Origin: an uncultured Bacilli bacterium | GTDB lineage: Bacteria > Bacillota_I > Bacilli_A > RF39 > UBA660 | DNA length: 7,956 nt | Assembly (NCBI GenBank): GCA_910586635.1 | Contig: CAJUJA010000023.1 | Span: 6,780 to 14,735 of the forward strand | Direction: 5' to 3' | Shown here: positions 6,160-7,956 of the stretch, in pieces | How positions within the stretch are numbered: position 1 is the stretch's first letter | Layout of the letters: each line of letters opens with the position of its first letter | Position numbers and translations under genes: made by a program | Notes under the pieces: model-generated | The model's input: only the letters and a program-made list of their open reading frames with translations | Database searches by the model: none | Told to the model about the DNA's origin: nothing

Positions 6160-7956
6160 TTATGTTTTATTATTAGTAGACAATATAGATAAAAATGCCT
6201 CCTGTGGAACTTCTACACTTCCAACCATTTTCATTCTCTTTTTTCCTGCTTTTTGTTTTTCTAACAATTTTTTCTTACGTGTAACATCCCCACCATAACA
6301 TTTTGCTAAAACATTTTTTCTTAATGCCTTAATATTACTTCTTGCAATGATATGAGCCCCAATAGCAGCCTGAATGGGAACTTCAAATAATTGTCTAGGA
6401 ATCATCTCCTTTAATTTTTCAACGATCACTTTTCCTCTTGAATACGCAAAATCCTTATGTACAATAACAGATAAGGCATCTACTATTTCACCATTCAGTA
6501 AAATATCCATTTTTACCAAATCACTTTCCTTATATCCAATAAATTCGTAGTCAAACGAGGCATATCCTCTTGTATAAGATTTTAACTTATCAAAGAAGTC
6601 ATAAACAACCTCAGAAAGAGGAATTTCGTAATAAATAGTAACTCTATCTTCATCTAAATAATCCATATTAACAAAGCTACCTCTCCTATCTTGACATAAT
6701 TCCATAATAGGACCAATATATTCCTTCGGAGAAAAGATACTCGTCTTTACATAAGGTTCGTATGTTTTGGAAACTACACTTCGATCAGGCATTTTATTTG
6801 GAGCATCTACTATTATTTTATGATTATCTGTAAGCAATACCTCATAAATTACAGAAGGAGATGTCGCAATTAATTCTATATTAAATTCTCTTTCTATCCT
6901 CTCTTCAATAATTTCCATATGCAAAAGTCCTAAAAATCCACATCGAAATCCAAATCCTAAAGCTTTCGATGTTTCTGGCTCAAAGGCTAAAGCTGCATCA
7001 TTTAACTTTAACTTTTCTAAAGCCTCTCTCAAGTCTTCAAAGCGACTTGATTCAATTGGATATAGCCCACAATATACCATAGGTTTCATTTCTTTATATC
7101 CAGGAAGTGCTATCGAAGAGGGATTACTCTTTAAAGTAATGGTATCTCCCACTTTTACATCATCAATACTTTTAATCGATGCATATAAGTATCCAACCTC
7201 TCCAGCTGATAAGGAAGAAACTTCTTTCTCCTTAGGGGTATCAATGCTTAGGCCAACTACATCATATGTGGCTTTCGTTTCCATCATCATAATGGTATCT
7301 CCTACCTTAACCATACCATTCACTACTCGAATACTAGTAATAACCCCTCGGTATGGATCATATATACTGTCAAATATTAGAGCTTTTAATGGGGCATCCT
7401 TACAACCACCAGGAGATGGAATTAACTGTACAATAGACTCCAACAACTCATCAATGCCAGCTCCTGTTTTTGCACTAGTTAAAATAATCTCTTGTTTTGA
7501 AAAACCAATATTTTCTAACTCCTTTATCACCTTATCACAGTTCGCATTAGGTAAATCTATTTTATTAATAACAGGAATTACTTTTAAATTATGATCCAGT
7601 GCTAAATATAAATTAGCAAGAGTTTGAGCTTCAATTCCTTGAGTAGCATCTACTACTAGTAAAGCTCCCTCACATGCTGCTAAACTACGAGACACTTCAT
7701 AAGAAAAGTCAACATGACCTGGAGTATCTATTAAATGCAGATAATATTCTTCATTTTGATATTGATACTTAATCTGTACTGCATTTAACTTAATTGTAAT
7801 CCCTCGTTCACGTTCAATGTCCATATCATCCAACATTTGAGATTTTAATTCCCTTTTAGAAATAGAACCTGTTTTTTCTAATATTCGATCAGCCAAGGTA
7901 CTTTTTCCATGATCAATATGTGCTATAATACAAAAGTTTCTAATGTTTTCAGATCG
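6160..7956 (-). CDS. lepA: Elongation factor 4 (LepA), N-terminus cut by window edge
   Basis: Ribosome-associated GTPase (EF4) that acts on translating or assembling 30S/70S ribosomes. The 598 residues in view lack only the first few: the frame is open to the window edge and begins RSENIRNFCIIAHIDHGKST, matching the family start. GTPase motifs in window numbering: G1 AHIDHGKST (12-20), G2 ERGITI (about 50-55), G3 DTPGH (77-81), G4 NKID (131-134), G5 SAK (161-163). The EF4-specific C-terminal half is also clear, including FGFRCGFLGLLHMEI and, near the end, RKNVLAKCYGGD and VGSVEVPQEAF. A TTG codon at 7896 is not the start; it encodes the Leu of the G1 region (GKSTL). The true start lies upstream of the window. 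It leads a leftward operon with the unknown gene, hemW and the HD gene. Confidence 0.98.
   Translation of the reverse strand, partial: RSENIRNFCIIAHIDHGKSTLADRILEKTGSISKRELKSQMLDDMDIERERGITIKLNAVQIKYQYQNEEYYLHLIDTPGHVDFSYEVSRSLAACEGALLVVDATQGIEAQTLANLYLALDHNLKVIPVINKIDLPNANCDKVIKELENIGFSKQEIILTSAKTGAGIDELLESIVQLIPSPGGCKDAPLKALIFDSIYDPYRGVITSIRVVNGMVKVGDTIMMMETKATYDVVGLSIDTPKEKEVSSLSAGEVGYLYASIKSIDDVKVGDTITLKSNPSSIALPGYKEMKPMVYCGLYPIESSRFEDLREALEKLKLNDAALAFEPETSKALGFGFRCGFLGLLHMEIIEERIEREFNIELIATSPSVIYEVLLTDNHKIIVDAPNKMPDRSVVSKTYEPYVKTSIFSPKEYIGPIMELCQDRRGSFVNMDYLDEDRVTIYYEIPLSEVVYDFFDKLKSYTRGYASFDYEFIGYKESDLVKMDILLNGEIVDALSVIVHKDFAYSRGKVIVEKLKEMIPRQLFEVPIQAAIGAHIIARSNIKALRKNVLAKCYGGDVTRKKKLLEKQKAGKKRMKMVGSVEVPQEAFLSILSTNNKT

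Noticed and set aside
7139..7594. 151-codon rightward open frame opposite lepA
   Set aside because: It is antisense to a strongly conserved gene and shows no family features of its own.
7894..7896. TTG codon as a start for LepA, giving a 578-residue protein
   Set aside because: The open frame continues to the window edge and the added residues contain the invariant AHIDHGKST G1 motif, so this TTG is internal and the true start is outside the window.
1..7956. Mycoplasma genetic code (TGA as Trp), considered because every visible stop is TAA or TAG
   Set aside because: All conserved Trp positions use TGG, no gene has an in-frame TGA, and a TGA bounds the prepilin start. Seven stops are too few to infer a changed code.

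Overview
The window is an AT-rich, gene-dense stretch of a bacterial chromosome. The gene set (LepA and HemW in one operon, strong AGGAGG-type ribosome sites, a TasA/camelysin-like exported protein, a compact type IV pilus-type ATPase) and the base composition suggest a low-GC Firmicute, plausibly one of the uncultured gut Bacilli close to the Erysipelotrichales/RF39/Mollicutes side. That placement is inference. All readable Trp codons are TGG, no gene contains an in-frame TGA, and a TGA stop lies just upstream of the pilin start. The standard bacterial code (table 11) therefore fits, and the Mycoplasma code is not needed, although all seven visible stop codons are TAA or TAG.

Left part (1-2512): a divergent type IV pilus / type II secretion-like pair. 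A prepilin-like gene runs leftward off the window edge, and a PilB/GspE/ComGA-type assembly ATPase runs rightward. They share a 93-bp intergenic region with a near-consensus sigma-A promoter for the ATPase. The ATPase has a complete catalytic core (residues 1 to about 393), no N-terminal MshEN/T2SSE_N domain, and an unusual Asn/Gln/Ser/Thr/Pro-rich tail of about 300 residues. This tail is the most interesting item here.

Middle part (2505-3887): two leftward genes, each ending in a hairpin that contains its stop codon. One is a thymidylate kinase of a variant clade, which overlaps the ATPase gene tail to tail by 8 bp at a bidirectional terminator. The other is a membrane-anchored, TasA/camelysin-like exported beta-rich protein with its own promoter and a very short leader.

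Right part (3981-7956): a leftward operon in the order lepA (5' end cut by the window edge), an unrecognised 161-aa gene, hemW, and an HD-domain phosphohydrolase. Gaps are 15 bp, 6 bp and 7 bp, and the HD gene's ribosome site lies inside the last codons of hemW, which suggests coupled translation. lepA-hemW is a familiar Firmicute pair; the extra gene between them and the HD gene after them are the local peculiarities.

No RNA genes, CRISPR arrays, insertion sequences or phage genes were seen, and no stretch above 300 bp lacks a gene. I do not see a clearly new multi-gene system. The best leads are the ATPase tail, the unknown gene in the lepA operon and the TasA-like protein.
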